Shown here: one piece after another, positions 1 through 7,640 of the stretch | Layout: every line of letters begins with the position of its first letter | Position numbering within the stretch: the stretch's first letter is position 1 | NCBI GenBank assembly: GCA_945868745.1 | Contig: CAMBMK010000013.1 | Location: 1-35,557 of the forward strand | Source: an uncultured Bacteroidales bacterium | Lineage (GTDB): Bacteria > Bacteroidota > Bacteroidia > Bacteroidales > UBA932 | DNA length: 35,557 nucleotides | Direction of reading: 5' to 3' | Program-made: the position numbers and the translations under genes | Notes under the pieces: generated by a model | Databases searched by the model: none | Told to the model about the DNA's origin: nothing | The model's input: only the letters and a program-made list of their open reading frames with translations

Positions 1-8
1 GGCAGCAC

Positions 9-55
9 GTTGTGAATTGCTTTAAAAATCTTAAATTTGCGTCAGCACGCACAAC
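9..55 (+). CRISPR. Terminal type II-C CRISPR repeat (47 bp); rest of array lies left of the window
   Basis: This is a single 47-base unit that starts GTTGTGAATTGC and ends GCACGCACAAC. Its first 24 bases are complementary to the anti-repeat of the tracrRNA at 5722-5745, with 22 Watson-Crick pairs, one G-U pair and one mismatch, so it is a genuine repeat of this system. The ends are inverted (GTTGTG 9-14, CACAAC 50-55), with further short dyads TGC/GCA (18-20, 45-47) and TTTAA/TTAAA (21-25, 31-35). Bases 1-8 would be the end of a spacer. No second repeat follows, so this is the cas2-proximal end of the array. The pairing shows the array is read left to right, towards cas2, with crRNAs made of spacer followed by the 5' half of the repeat. 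The number of spacers cannot be seen. Confidence 0.92.
10..39 (+). promoter_or_regulatory. Bacteroidota-type promoter inside the CRISPR repeat
   Basis: TTG at 10-12 is followed by 19 bases and then TAAATTTG at 32-39. This fits the Bacteroides -33/-7 pattern (TTG or TTTG, 19-21 bases, TAnnTTTG). Transcription would start about 4-7 bases after base 39, inside the last part of the repeat, and run into the next spacer. As the element is in the repeat, each repeat in the array should carry a copy. Neisseria type II-C arrays are known to use promoters embedded in repeats. That this one works is inference. Confidence 0.6.
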
Positions 56-56
56 T

Positions 57-103
57 GGAACGAGGGAAATGATTGAAGAACAAATCGTTAGACCACGTTC
101 GCC
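57..103 (+). other. Imperfect stem-loop after the terminal repeat
   Basis: GAACG (58-62) pairs with CGTTC (96-100), GG (64-65) with CC (93-94), and AATGATT (68-74) with AATCGTT (83-89) including one G-U pair. This forms a long interrupted hairpin directly after the last repeat. A transcript started in that repeat would contain this hairpin and end at the terminator at 110-139. It could be part of a small RNA, or a DNA element used in spacer acquisition. Its function is not known from sequence. Confidence 0.45.
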
Positions 104-109
104 AAAATT

Positions 110-139
110 AAAAAATCCGGCCCTACGGCCGGGTTTTTT
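110..139. terminator. Bidirectional terminator between the CRISPR array and cas2
   Basis: A perfect CCGGCC (117-122) and GGCCGG (127-132) stem with a CTAC loop is flanked by six A on the left and six T on the right. It can therefore end transcripts in both directions. It suits the layout: the array is read rightward and the cas operon, ending at 184, is read leftward. Confidence 0.85.
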
Positions 140-183
140 AGTATAAAGCCCGTAAAATCCAATTCTGTCCTGGCCTGAAACAA

Positions 184-525
184 TCAATCCATGTCGAAAA
201 GCAAAAGCTGGACATACTGCTCCGGCACCTTTTTCGGCTTCTTTTCATAAAAAAGTTCCATGGAGCCGAACTGCTTGTCCGTCACCATCATGATACCAAC
301 ATTGCCATATTCCGGCAAAAAAGACTTCACCCTCTTGATATGAACCCTTGCATTCTCCACACTCGGACAATGACGCATGTAAAAAGAGAACTGAAACATC
401 TGGAAACCATCGCTCAGCAGCCTCTTGCGGAAATCGGCGGACGCCTTCCTCTCCTTCTTTGTTTCTGTCGGAAGATCAAAGAAAACGAGCACCCACATGA
501 TACGGTATTCACTGAAACGGTCCAC
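184..525 (-). CDS. cas2: CRISPR-associated endonuclease Cas2 (type II-C)
   Basis: Cas2 is the dimeric partner of Cas1 in the complex that inserts new spacers. The protein has a ferredoxin-like start with the strand [18 protein letters not shown], whose Asp (about residue 17) is the conserved Cas2 acidic residue. It continues through [16 protein letters not shown] to a C-terminal LLLFDMD. I chose the GTG at 525, giving 113 residues that begin [11 protein letters not shown]. It overlaps the cas1 stop by one base (TAGTG), and the family usually begins this way. An upstream ATG at 570 would add 15 residues lying wholly within the cas1 coding region and is less likely. This is the last gene of the cas9-cas1-cas2 operon. 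Confidence 0.95.
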   Translation of the reverse strand: MDRFSEYRIMWVLVFFDLPTETKKERKASADFRKRLLSDGFQMFQFSFYMRHCPSVENARVHIKRVKSFLPEYGNVGIMMVTDKQFGSMELFYEKKPKKVPEQYVQLLLFDMD

Positions 526-1433
526 TACATTACAGGATAAAGGATCTTCTTGCACTCCCCCGAAAAACATTTTGCGACCGAAGCCGTGGTTGATGAAACG
601 GCATTCATAAGAGGGCTTCTCTTTCCGTCAATCACCACCTCCTCGACGGCAATGTTCAAAAGCGCAGCCTTCACCTCACGGGTCAGCCTTATCTCCCCTT
701 TCGCCAGACACTTCTCCTTCACCACCTTATCGACATAAGGACGATACGGCTCCATAATGTCATCCGCAAGGCAATATGCATTGTATCTGTTGTGGTGGTG
801 GATGCCGAGCGTCGGGAGAAGACCGCTGCAAACCAGCGCCCTTGCCACAATGGCCCTCAGGATTGCATAGCCGTAGTTCAGGAGCACATTGGCATCTTCC
901 CCGTCCTGGTCTCTCGTGAAATCGGGACATTCCGGGAACGCCGTCTTCCAGTAATATACCGCGGCACGGGCCTCCATATTGTCGGCATCCCCGCTTCTGA
1001 CCGCATCTGCCCAGACAAGCATATTGTTGTGGACAACACCGGTGAACCCATACAGAGCAGCCGCCTGATTGCGGATCTTTGCCTGGATTGTCTGCTGCCA
1101 CAGCTGTTTTTTCAGAGGGAGCGAAGCGTCAAGCTGGGAGCGGAAGCGTTCGTTCTGGATGGTATTGCCCGCAAGCGGCAGCATCAGGCCGACCGGAAGA
1201 TGCTTGGCGTCGCAGGTGACAAGCGCGCAGTTGTTGTCGAGAAGCCGCTCCAGCAGCCCCTGGGTGACGGTAATCTGACGGTTGTCAAGTACCACAAAAC
1301 CAATATCCTCCACAGGCACTGTCCTGATGTCTTCCCTGGAAATGGCATCCTTTCCCGCCGGGGTAAAAACCAGCTGGTCAAGCTTCAGCGACAGATAGGC
1401 AGGTGTCCCGAAATACAGTGTACGCTTTATCAT
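525..1433 (-). CDS. cas1: CRISPR-associated integrase Cas1 (type II)
   Basis: Cas1 catalyses spacer integration into the array together with Cas2. The 302-residue protein starts [17 protein letters not shown], as type II Cas1 proteins do. The expected metal-binding triad is present: Glu154 in [11 protein letters not shown], His213 in [10 protein letters not shown], and Glu228 in [10 protein letters not shown]. The ATG at 1433 lies two bases after the cas9 stop codon. An in-frame extension up to 1526 is possible but would lie inside cas9 and lacks family support. There is no csn2 or cas4, so the set of cas9, cas1 and cas2 defines subtype II-C. Confidence 0.98.
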   Translation of the reverse strand: MIKRTLYFGTPAYLSLKLDQLVFTPAGKDAISREDIRTVPVEDIGFVVLDNRQITVTQGLLERLLDNNCALVTCDAKHLPVGLMLPLAGNTIQNERFRSQLDASLPLKKQLWQQTIQAKIRNQAAALYGFTGVVHNNMLVWADAVRSGDADNMEARAAVYYWKTAFPECPDFTRDQDGEDANVLLNYGYAILRAIVARALVCSGLLPTLGIHHHNRYNAYCLADDIMEPYRPYVDKVVKEKCLAKGEIRLTREVKAALLNIAVEEVVIDGKRSPLMNAVSSTTASVAKCFSGECKKILYPVM

Positions 1434-1435
1434 AG

Positions 1436-4400
1436 CTATTCTCCGACCTTTACAATCCGGCCCGTATGATTGATTTGAACCTTGACGGCAGAGGACATAA
1501 TATTTGGCGTAGTTATTCTTTTCCAAGTTATATCCTTCAATTCTTTATCAACATCCGTCGTAGTCTCCAGATGATGTCTGAAAAAGTAATCCCTTGTCGT
1601 AACCTTCTGCACCCTGAACAGATTAGGACTGATACGGCTATAGTTGGCAGGGTCCGTCAAATCGCAGTCATTAGGGTCAAAGCCGGTTTCGTCATTAGGG
1701 AAGACAAAACAGTCATTGCGCTTGAGGGTGCATACAAAGGTCCAGCCCTCAGCCTTATTGTAATCACGGTCAACGGCAGGATAGCCGTCCCTTACCCTCG
1801 ACACGGCCTCATAGAGCGACACAACCTTTTCCTGAAGCACACCATCCGCATCGCGATACAGGGCGACGTGATGATTGTTGCCTGTACTTACGAAATCGCT
1901 TGCAATGCGGTCCCCGTTCTCATCAAGGATATAATTGCCCGTATTGTCCCTTTTGTCGTGAAGCGAAACAACATTGGATTTGGCAGTGATGGTAACCCTT
2001 TTGATTGCGATGCCCTTTTCGCGATTGAGCCATATCGGATCGCTGTCAAGGTTGGAGAATGCCTTTTTGGCATCACCGCCATTTTCATCCAGACGCATCC
2101 GGAGAATAGCTTGTACCTTCCTGTCAATCACTTTGTCTATCTTGAGGTCAGGGCCGACCTCCACCCTCTTGGTATAGACGTCTTCATAGACCTTGACCTT
2201 GGAAGGGACACTCTCACTATGTGAACCGTCAAGGAATATCGGATTCTTATCCGGCGAATTCTTTCCGCAGAATGCCTTCTTCGGGTCTCCGCCAAACTGG
2301 TCAAGACGCTTCAGGAGCGCTTCGCGGAAGGCAGCAGACACCACCGTGCCGATCTTCTTACGGTCAAATGATGCCCCGACTTTCTCCTCCTTGTCTGCAA
2401 CCTGGAGGATATGCCCGTATACCGTCTCAAGATGCAGCTGCCCACGAGGGGTGAGCTGGACCCTGCGTACGGTACCTCCACGCTTTTTGCTCGTATTGAC
2501 ATTCAGCGTGGCAACTTTTACACCCGATTTGAAAGAGACCAGTATGTTCTCAAGCTGCCGCTTGCACTCGCTGCGGAACTTTTCCGGAGGCATAGGAGGA
2601 ATGAACCTGAGCCTGTTGTTCTTTCTTTCCATCAGGCCGCGCTCAATGGACATCACAACCGCGGTCCTGTCGCTCCTGTCGATGTCCCTTACTTCCAGAT
2701 ACCCGGAGATATGCTTTTCATCTTCGGGATCCCTGCTTTTGTCCCTTGCATTCAGATTGTTGAGATACTGCAGGTAACTCCTTCTGGTAAAAGCGATTGC
2801 TATTGCATCCATTGCGTGGTGGCGGTGGTCGTTTCTCTTTGTCCAGCCATCAATCCTATCAATTCTGTCTCCATCCCTGTTGGTTACAGAATATGTACGT
2901 CCCAGCTTGTCATACTTTTCCCAATTGAGCTCCTTCATCACATCCACAAGCATCCAGTCTTCGCGCAGACGGCTTGTGACAGAGCCTGTTGTGGATACAA
3001 CATCCGGGACCAGATCATCGAGCATCTCCTTTGCCTTTTTTGCAATGTACTGGCTTTCACGTAAATCCCTGTTGATGAATCCTTCTTCTATTTCAGACTC
3101 AGTCTTAAGGAGATTGCTGCGCTTGGCAGCTGACAACCTGCCATCTTTGTAGAGCTTTTCGATTTTGGATGCGTATTCGTTCTCCGCATAGTCGCTGCCA
3201 TACTTGTGACGGACATAGTCATAGGCCGTCATATCGGACTTTTCAAGATTGACAGCGCTGGCCTCCAGCGTCTTGTTGGAGAATGAATCATCAAACCTCT
3301 TTGCCTGGGGGATTATGTGCTCAATGTTGAACTTGTGTGTAAACAGGTCTTCAAGAGGGATGTAAGTGTCGGAGTAGAGTGTCTTGTAACCATTGGCTCC
3401 CAATTCGAGATAAAGCCTGTAACGGAGGATGTCATTCCTGTTGGGATTGTCGATATGGCACTTTTCCCTCAATTCCTGCCTGTAACGCTCATTGTCCGCT
3501 TTGGACTCTGCTGATTTGTCGGAATATTTCTTCCTCTCCTCTGCGTTCATCTTGAGCTCACGCGCAAGCTCAATCCTGATTTCATCCGGTTTTCCGTATG
3601 TGGCTATGACCTCATTGACCACATTGACCATCTGGTTGAGGATTTTTTCCACGGTCGGATTGCGCAGAGAGTTCTTCGGAAGAACAGTCAGGCTGTCTGC
3701 ATACTCCTTTGAATCAAGTTCTTCCCTTGTCAATGACCTTGCGGAATGGCGGTATCCGGCTTCTGCACAGGCTTCGCTGTATTCCATACCCTGCCTCATA
3801 TAAGGCAGTATCCTCCTCATAGCCTTGCTGCTCAGATTGCCATAATCCGGAGCAAAAGTAACCCGTGAAAGGATTTTGGCATTGTCCCCGTCCATACCGG
3901 TAAGTTCCATAATGGCTTTAATGAGAGATTCATTGCCGCCTGGAGATTTGTCGCCTTCGAAGGAATAGAGGAGATGCCAAAGCCTGAACATCGGCTGGTC
4001 CTGGTAGGCTGCACCGTCAAGAGAGCTGTCAAAATGGAGGAAGCCTGTCTTCCACCCGAGGGCAGAGAAGACTTCAGAGACCATTGTTTCCGCCTCATCC
4101 GCCTTCACTTTTGAAAAATCCAGCTCTTCGTGGCCGGTGTTGGCAAGAATTGACGAATATGCCCTGTAGAGGGCGGATATCGTGTTGTTACCTTCCACTT
4201 CCTTGAAATTGAGGCTCCGGCCTTTGGCGCTGCCATACAGCAATGACAGGACCTCCTTGTCTTTCAGTTTGCCGCGCACTGAAAGCTCCCTGAACAGTCT
4301 TTCCCTGTCCTCCAGAGGCAGAGGCTCTCCGTTGACTTTCAGATTGTTGAGCACCTGCCAGATTTTGAATTCCTGAAAGAGCGGGGATGATTTCGGGCAG

Positions 4401-5635
4401 GCACGCAGACCGACGGTCTTTGTCTTTTCCCTGCCGTCCACGATGACCTTGATATCCCTGTGCTCAAACTCGCAGAGCCCGACAAGACCTTTCTGGCTCC
4501 TCAGCGCGCGCTGGTAGAAAATGGTCTTGTCGCGGAGCTTCTTTTTGAGGCTCGGTGTCAGCTCAGGATGGTACTGCGACTGGACCTCCCAGATCCTGTC
4601 AAACTCATCGATATAGTCCTGCCTGAAGAATGATTTGTTCTTAAGCGGCGCAAGAGGATTGGCATCTATCTGCTTTTTAAGCCATTGGCCTATAGTCAAT
4701 CCTCCGATTATCAGTTCCTTGCTCCTGTCGCTGATTGTTCCGAGCAGGCCGGATGAATTTCGTATCTGGCCGTTTATCTCCTGCAGCACGATTGCCAGGT
4801 CCTCAAGGTCCAGCTTTGATTCAACGGCCTTTGCCCTCAATTCATAGTTCTCCCTTATCTGCTCCTTCCCCCTCGGCTGTTTTCTTCCCTCGATGCCGAA
4901 GGCCTTAAGGCAGATTGATGAAGTCTGGCTCTTGTTCTTGGATTTCAATTCATCCTTCAGCGCATCCGTCAGCAGTTCGGGATATTCTGCGCGCTGCCTC
5001 TCCCATACCCTGTCAAACTCGTCCTGAAGATCGCTGCGAAAGAAGGCCGGGATGTTGTATCTGCCTTCCCTGATTTTGGAATAAACATACTGTCCGGGGG
5101 TCAAATTCTCTTTATAGAGTATTCTGGCGATGTCCATTCCGTCATTCACCATTTCGTCCTCCTCCCCCTGTGCCTTCCTGTTGCTTTTGTATCCCCTTTT
5201 CTTGTTGATATGTACAAGGACTCTCGCCAGTTCTTCCAGGGAAATCTCCTCACTTGCCGCCTTCGCCCTCAAGGAAATGGTCTGGTAGGTGGAACCGGGA
5301 CCGGATTCATTGATCAGGGTATCATCCTTCATTATTCCGCACTCCTTGAGCGTGTCTTTGAGAGAATCCCTCCTGAGTTTGTATCTTTGGAGATTGCGCC
5401 TCATCGACCTCGCCATGGTACGGGAAGCGTTTGGAGAAACCGATTTGCCCGCGCTGAAAAAATCAGCCGGATTGCCTTTTATTTCCTGTCCTTCTGCGTT
5501 GGTAAATGTGTCATACTGAATGATTCTCACACCAACCTTGACAATGGAAGAATCCATCTTTTTTGCATCACCCTCATTCACCAGGGCCCATCCTATGGAT
5601 GTTGTACCCAGGTCAAGACCAAGAACACGTTTCAT
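1436..5635 (-). CDS. cas9: CRISPR-associated endonuclease Cas9, large Bacteroidota type II-C form
   Basis: This is the RNA-guided nuclease that cuts target DNA with crRNA and tracrRNA. It has 1399 residues. RuvC-I is LGLDLGTTSIGWALVN with catalytic Asp8. The Arg-rich bridge helix spans about 70-98. RuvC-II is EIRIELAREL with Glu689. HNH is FNIEHIIPQAKRFDDSFSN with His773. RuvC-III is RHHAMDAIAIA with His940 and Asp943. All catalytic residues are intact, so an active enzyme is expected. The recognition lobe contains a duplicated unit (about 122-233 and 267-370), and the C-terminal region contains a second duplicated motif (about 1101-1137 and 1172-1206). AAGGG lies just before the ATG. The gene is followed after two bases by cas1. 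The PAM cannot be read from sequence. Confidence 0.99.
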   Translation of the reverse strand: MKRVLGLDLGTTSIGWALVNEGDAKKMDSSIVKVGVRIIQYDTFTNAEGQEIKGNPADFFSAGKSVSPNASRTMARSMRRNLQRYKLRRDSLKDTLKECGIMKDDTLINESGPGSTYQTISLRAKAASEEISLEELARVLVHINKKRGYKSNRKAQGEEDEMVNDGMDIARILYKENLTPGQYVYSKIREGRYNIPAFFRSDLQDEFDRVWERQRAEYPELLTDALKDELKSKNKSQTSSICLKAFGIEGRKQPRGKEQIRENYELRAKAVESKLDLEDLAIVLQEINGQIRNSSGLLGTISDRSKELIIGGLTIGQWLKKQIDANPLAPLKNKSFFRQDYIDEFDRIWEVQSQYHPELTPSLKKKLRDKTIFYQRALRSQKGLVGLCEFEHRDIKVIVDGREKTKTVGLRACPKSSPLFQEFKIWQVLNNLKVNGEPLPLEDRERLFRELSVRGKLKDKEVLSLLYGSAKGRSLNFKEVEGNNTISALYRAYSSILANTGHEELDFSKVKADEAETMVSEVFSALGWKTGFLHFDSSLDGAAYQDQPMFRLWHLLYSFEGDKSPGGNESLIKAIMELTGMDGDNAKILSRVTFAPDYGNLSSKAMRRILPYMRQGMEYSEACAEAGYRHSARSLTREELDSKEYADSLTVLPKNSLRNPTVEKILNQMVNVVNEVIATYGKPDEIRIELARELKMNAEERKKYSDKSAESKADNERYRQELREKCHIDNPNRNDILRYRLYLELGANGYKTLYSDTYIPLEDLFTHKFNIEHIIPQAKRFDDSFSNKTLEASAVNLEKSDMTAYDYVRHKYGSDYAENEYASKIEKLYKDGRLSAAKRSNLLKTESEIEEGFINRDLRESQYIAKKAKEMLDDLVPDVVSTTGSVTSRLREDWMLVDVMKELNWEKYDKLGRTYSVTNRDGDRIDRIDGWTKRNDHRHHAMDAIAIAFTRRSYLQYLNNLNARDKSRDPEDEKHISGYLEVRDIDRSDRTAVVMSIERGLMERKNNRLRFIPPMPPEKFRSECKRQLENILVSFKSGVKVATLNVNTSKKRGGTVRRVQLTPRGQLHLETVYGHILQVADKEEKVGASFDRKKIGTVVSAAFREALLKRLDQFGGDPKKAFCGKNSPDKNPIFLDGSHSESVPSKVKVYEDVYTKRVEVGPDLKIDKVIDRKVQAILRMRLDENGGDAKKAFSNLDSDPIWLNREKGIAIKRVTITAKSNVVSLHDKRDNTGNYILDENGDRIASDFVSTGNNHHVALYRDADGVLQEKVVSLYEAVSRVRDGYPAVDRDYNKAEGWTFVCTLKRNDCFVFPNDETGFDPNDCDLTDPANYSRISPNLFRVQKVTTRDYFFRHHLETTTDVDKELKDITWKRITTPNIMSSAVKVQINHTGRIVKVGE

Positions 5636-5668
5636 ATCCCTTCAATTATCGAATTCGTATTTGTTCCA

Positions 5669-5699
5669 TAAAAATAGGGATAATGTTTGGTATTTTCAA
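5669..5699 (-). promoter_or_regulatory. Candidate cas9-cas1-cas2 operon promoter
   Basis: On the minus strand, TTG (5699-5697) is followed by 20 bases and then TATTTTTA (5676-5669). This matches 7 of 8 positions of the Bacteroidota -7 box, the last G being A. It lies about 35 bases before the cas9 ATG. It overlaps the divergent tracrRNA promoter at 5686-5717, so the two could compete for RNA polymerase. Confidence 0.4.
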
Positions 5700-5717
5700 T
5701 AATACGTTTTATATTTG
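5686..5717 (+). promoter_or_regulatory. tracrRNA promoter
   Basis: TTTG (5686-5689), 20 bases, then TATATTTG (5710-5717) is a full match to the Bacteroidota TTTG/TAnnTTTG promoter. The predicted start, about 4-7 bases downstream, coincides with the first bases of the anti-repeat at 5722. The two predictions support each other. Confidence 0.75.
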
Positions 5718-5721
5718 TCAC

Positions 5722-5805
5722 AAGATTTTTAATGCAATTCACAATAAGGATTATTCCGTTGTGAAAACACTTAAGACGGGACTCTTTCGAGCCTCGTCTT
5801 TTTTT
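5722..5805 (+). ncRNA. tracrRNA for the type II-C Cas9
   Basis: The tracrRNA pairs with the repeat part of the crRNA and anchors it in Cas9. Bases 5722-5745 are the reverse complement of the first 24 bases of the repeat at 9-55, except for one mismatch and one G-U pair. Next come a small nexus-like hairpin (GGA, TTA, TTCC at 5748-5757), a short GTG/CAC hairpin (5761-5770) and a 12-bp terminator stem (5773-5800) ending in a run of T. The predicted RNA is about 84 bases. It is divergent from cas9 and convergent with menG. The ends are inferred from promoter and terminator, not measured. Confidence 0.93.
5773..5805 (+). terminator. Rho-independent terminator of the tracrRNA
   Basis: AAGACGGGACTC (5773-5784) pairs with GAGCCTCGTCTT (5789-5800) across a TTTC loop, with one G-U pair and one mismatch. 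A run of seven T (5799-5805) follows. In type II systems this hairpin is usually also part of the Cas9-bound RNA. Confidence 0.85.
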
Positions 5806-5846
5806 GTGCGGGTAGTGTCAGTGCGGACAATCCGGCTGCTGCGGGG

Positions 5847-6557
5847 TTAACCTTTACTGCCCACGTACATGCGGCAGATGCCGAAGGTGAAGGCTTTGTG
5901 GGAGACGGAGGTGAAGCCGCAGGAGGAGATGGTGGCGAGGAAGTCGGCCTTTTTCGGGAAATGGACCACAGAGGCGGGAAGATAGCGGTATGCGGCCCTG
6001 TCGCCGGAGATGCGGCCGCCCACTGAAGGCATCAAGTGGAGGAAATAGAGGCTGAAACACCAGCGGACAAAGGGATTTTCCGGCATCGACAGCTCAAGAA
6101 TCACGAGCCTTCCGCCCGGACGGAGCACGCGCAGCATTTCGCGCAGGCCCTTCTCGCGGGATTCGAAATTGCGGATGCCGAAGGCAATGGTCACGCAGTC
6201 GAAAGATGCATCTTCAAACGGGAGCCTCTCGCCGTCGCCGGGCATTATGGAAATGGAGTCCCCGAGATGCTGCGCCTCCACCTTTTCCCTCATCACCGCA
6301 AGCATTCCTTCGGAAATGTCCAGGGAGGTCACCCGCACCGAAGGTATTGTTTTTGCCATGGCAATGGAGAAGTCCCCGGTGCCGCAGGCTATGTCCAGTA
6401 CCTCAAGCGCCCTGCCGGGCACTGCACACTCCGCCACCCTGCGGATGGCCCTGCGCCTCCAGCCTTTGTCGGTATCAAGAGACATGATATGGTTGAGTTT
6501 GTCATAATCCGACGCAATATTGTCGAACATGGCGCGTATTTTTTCCTTTTTAGGCAT
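5847..6557 (-). CDS. menG: Demethylmenaquinone methyltransferase (UbiE/MenG family)
   Basis: The enzyme methylates demethylmenaquinone with S-adenosylmethionine, the last step in making menaquinone, the respiratory quinone of Bacteroidota. The 236-residue protein starts with the family signature FDNIASDYDKLNHIMSLD. It has the SAM-binding motif LDIACGTGDF (54-63), an acidic strand end at Asp80, PGDGERLPF (106-114), AFGIRNF (125-131) and LRPGGRLVILE. The length is usual for the family. It lies 174 bases downstream of menA on the same strand, which fits a shared role. As the bacterium makes only menaquinone as far as can be seen, MenG is preferred over UbiE. Confidence 0.95.
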   Translation of the reverse strand: MPKKEKIRAMFDNIASDYDKLNHIMSLDTDKGWRRRAIRRVAECAVPGRALEVLDIACGTGDFSIAMAKTIPSVRVTSLDISEGMLAVMREKVEAQHLGDSISIMPGDGERLPFEDASFDCVTIAFGIRNFESREKGLREMLRVLRPGGRLVILELSMPENPFVRWCFSLYFLHLMPSVGGRISGDRAAYRYLPASVVHFPKKADFLATISSCGFTSVSHKAFTFGICRMYVGSKG

Positions 6558-6624
6558 AATTCAATCCCCGATACAACGGTTTGGCATAGACATTGCAATA
6601 ATTTCTGACGAATAGTTTTTTCAT
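6550..6624 (-). CDS. Possible 24-residue leader peptide overlapping the menG start
   Basis: An ATG at 6624 opens a 24-codon frame beginning MKKLFVRNYCNVYAK. Its TAA (6552-6550) lies just inside menG, whose ATG overlaps the last codons. Such an arrangement could couple menG translation to the small frame. No family is recognised, the length gives little statistical weight, and it may be chance. Confidence 0.2.
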   Translation of the reverse strand: MKKLFVRNYCNVYAKPLYRGLNYA

Positions 6625-6650
6625 AGGTTAAGTTTTAGGTTAGAATTGCG

Positions 6651-6688
6651 ACTGCCGCACGATGTGAATCGAGCGGCAGTTATTTTTT
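6651..6688 (+). terminator. Strong hairpin with plus-strand T run between menA and menG
   Basis: ACTGCCGC (6651-6658) pairs with GCGGCAGT (6673-6680), and CGAT/ATCG pair inside with a GTGA loop. TTATTTTTT-like sequence follows on the plus strand only. It has the form of a Rho-independent terminator for a plus-strand transcript, but no plus-strand gene ends here. In the menA to menG direction it lacks a U run, so it may instead affect processing or stability of the shared message. Confidence 0.4.
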
Positions 6689-6731
6689 GCCGCAGCCATG
6701 GCACAGGGCTGAAAAAGGCCGGGAATACTGA

Positions 6732-7640
6732 TCATATCAGGAAAAGCACGTAGCCCAATCCGGCGAGCAGCGACAGAGCGAAGGTGCTCATCACAAGAAT
6801 CGGGAGTGCCCTGTCGAGCGCACGACCCTCTTCGGTCCAGACAATCTTCAGGTCAATAACATAGAGCGGCAGGGTGAGAACGAAAAGGAAATGCACCCAG
6901 TCGAAGAAGCGGCAGCAGAAGAATGCGACAATGCACACCCAGCCGAGGACCATCAGGATGGTCTGGTAGATGCGCGAGCGACGGACGCCGAGCCTGATGG
7001 CGACAGTCACCCTGTTGGCAGCGTCGGTGTCCATGTCCCTGATATTGTTGATGTTGAGCACGCCTACGCTGAAAAAACCGATGGAGGCGGCCGGGAGCAC
7101 CATCAGCCAGGAAGGGATGGTGTGGGCGCAGACGAAATAGGCTCCGAGGACAGACACGATGCCGAAGAAGATGAAGACGAAGATGTCGCCCAGGCCGCGG
7201 TAGCCGTAAGGGTTGCGGCCGAGGGTGTATTTCATCGCCCCCATGATGGCAGCGGCGCCCAAGAGCATCAGGCATATGGCTTCGAGGGACAACAATGTTC
7301 CGAATGAGATCCTTATCATTACAAGGCCGCAGATGCAGCAGATCACCACGAAAAGGCCTATGAGCCTTTTCATTTCGGTCACAGTGAGCGCGCCGCTGTT
7401 GAGGCCGTAGCGCGGACCCTGGCGGTCATCATTGTCGGTGCCGTGGAGTACGTCTCCAAGCTCATTGGACATATTGGAAAGAATCTGCAGGCAGACGGTA
7501 GTCAGATAGAGAAACGGCAGTACAGCCGGGTCCACACGGTAATCGCCTATGGCGAGAAGGCTGCCGAGGATGACTCCGGCAAGCGACAAAGGCAGGGTGC
7601 GCAGACGCATTGAAGCGACGGCAGCTTTAATCTTGCTCAT
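6732..7640 (-). CDS. menA: 1,4-dihydroxy-2-naphthoate polyprenyltransferase MenA
   Basis: MenA attaches the polyprenyl tail to dihydroxynaphthoate in the membrane, giving demethylmenaquinone, the substrate of MenG. The 302-residue protein is rich in hydrophobic segments, as expected for the UbiA family of integral membrane prenyltransferases. The first Asp-rich motif is NELGDVLHGTDNDDRQGP (59-76), typical of MenA. The second is INNIRDMDTDAANR in the second half, followed by VAIRLG. The start at 7640 overlaps the end of the upstream glycosyltransferase by 14 bases, which points to co-transcription and perhaps coupled translation. Confidence 0.95.
   Translation of the reverse strand: MSKIKAAVASMRLRTLPLSLAGVILGSLLAIGDYRVDPAVLPFLYLTTVCLQILSNMSNELGDVLHGTDNDDRQGPRYGLNSGALTVTEMKRLIGLFVVICCICGLVMIRISFGTLLSLEAICLMLLGAAAIMGAMKYTLGRNPYGYRGLGDIFVFIFFGIVSVLGAYFVCAHTIPSWLMVLPAASIGFFSVGVLNINNIRDMDTDAANRVTVAIRLGVRRSRIYQTILMVLGWVCIVAFFCCRFFDWVHFLFVLTLPLYVIDLKIVWTEEGRALDRALPILVMSTFALSLLAGLGYVLFLI

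Noticed and set aside
9..139. Reading 9-139 as the tracrRNA (repeat-like part, hairpin, terminator).
   Set aside because: The unit at 9-55 is repeat-like over 47 bases, and a much better anti-repeat with its own promoter and terminator lies at 5722-5805.
526..570. Longer Cas2 start at the ATG at 570.
   Set aside because: The extra residues lie inside cas1 and do not fit the family N-terminus. The GTG at 525 gives a one-base overlap and the usual start.
1434..1526. Longer Cas1 start at 1526.
   Set aside because: The extra 31 residues overlap the end of cas9, while [11 protein letters not shown] at 1433 is the normal Cas1 start.
792..2224. Plus-strand frames of 225 and 252 codons opposite cas1 and cas9.
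   Set aside because: They are antisense to intact cas genes and have no recognisable protein features.
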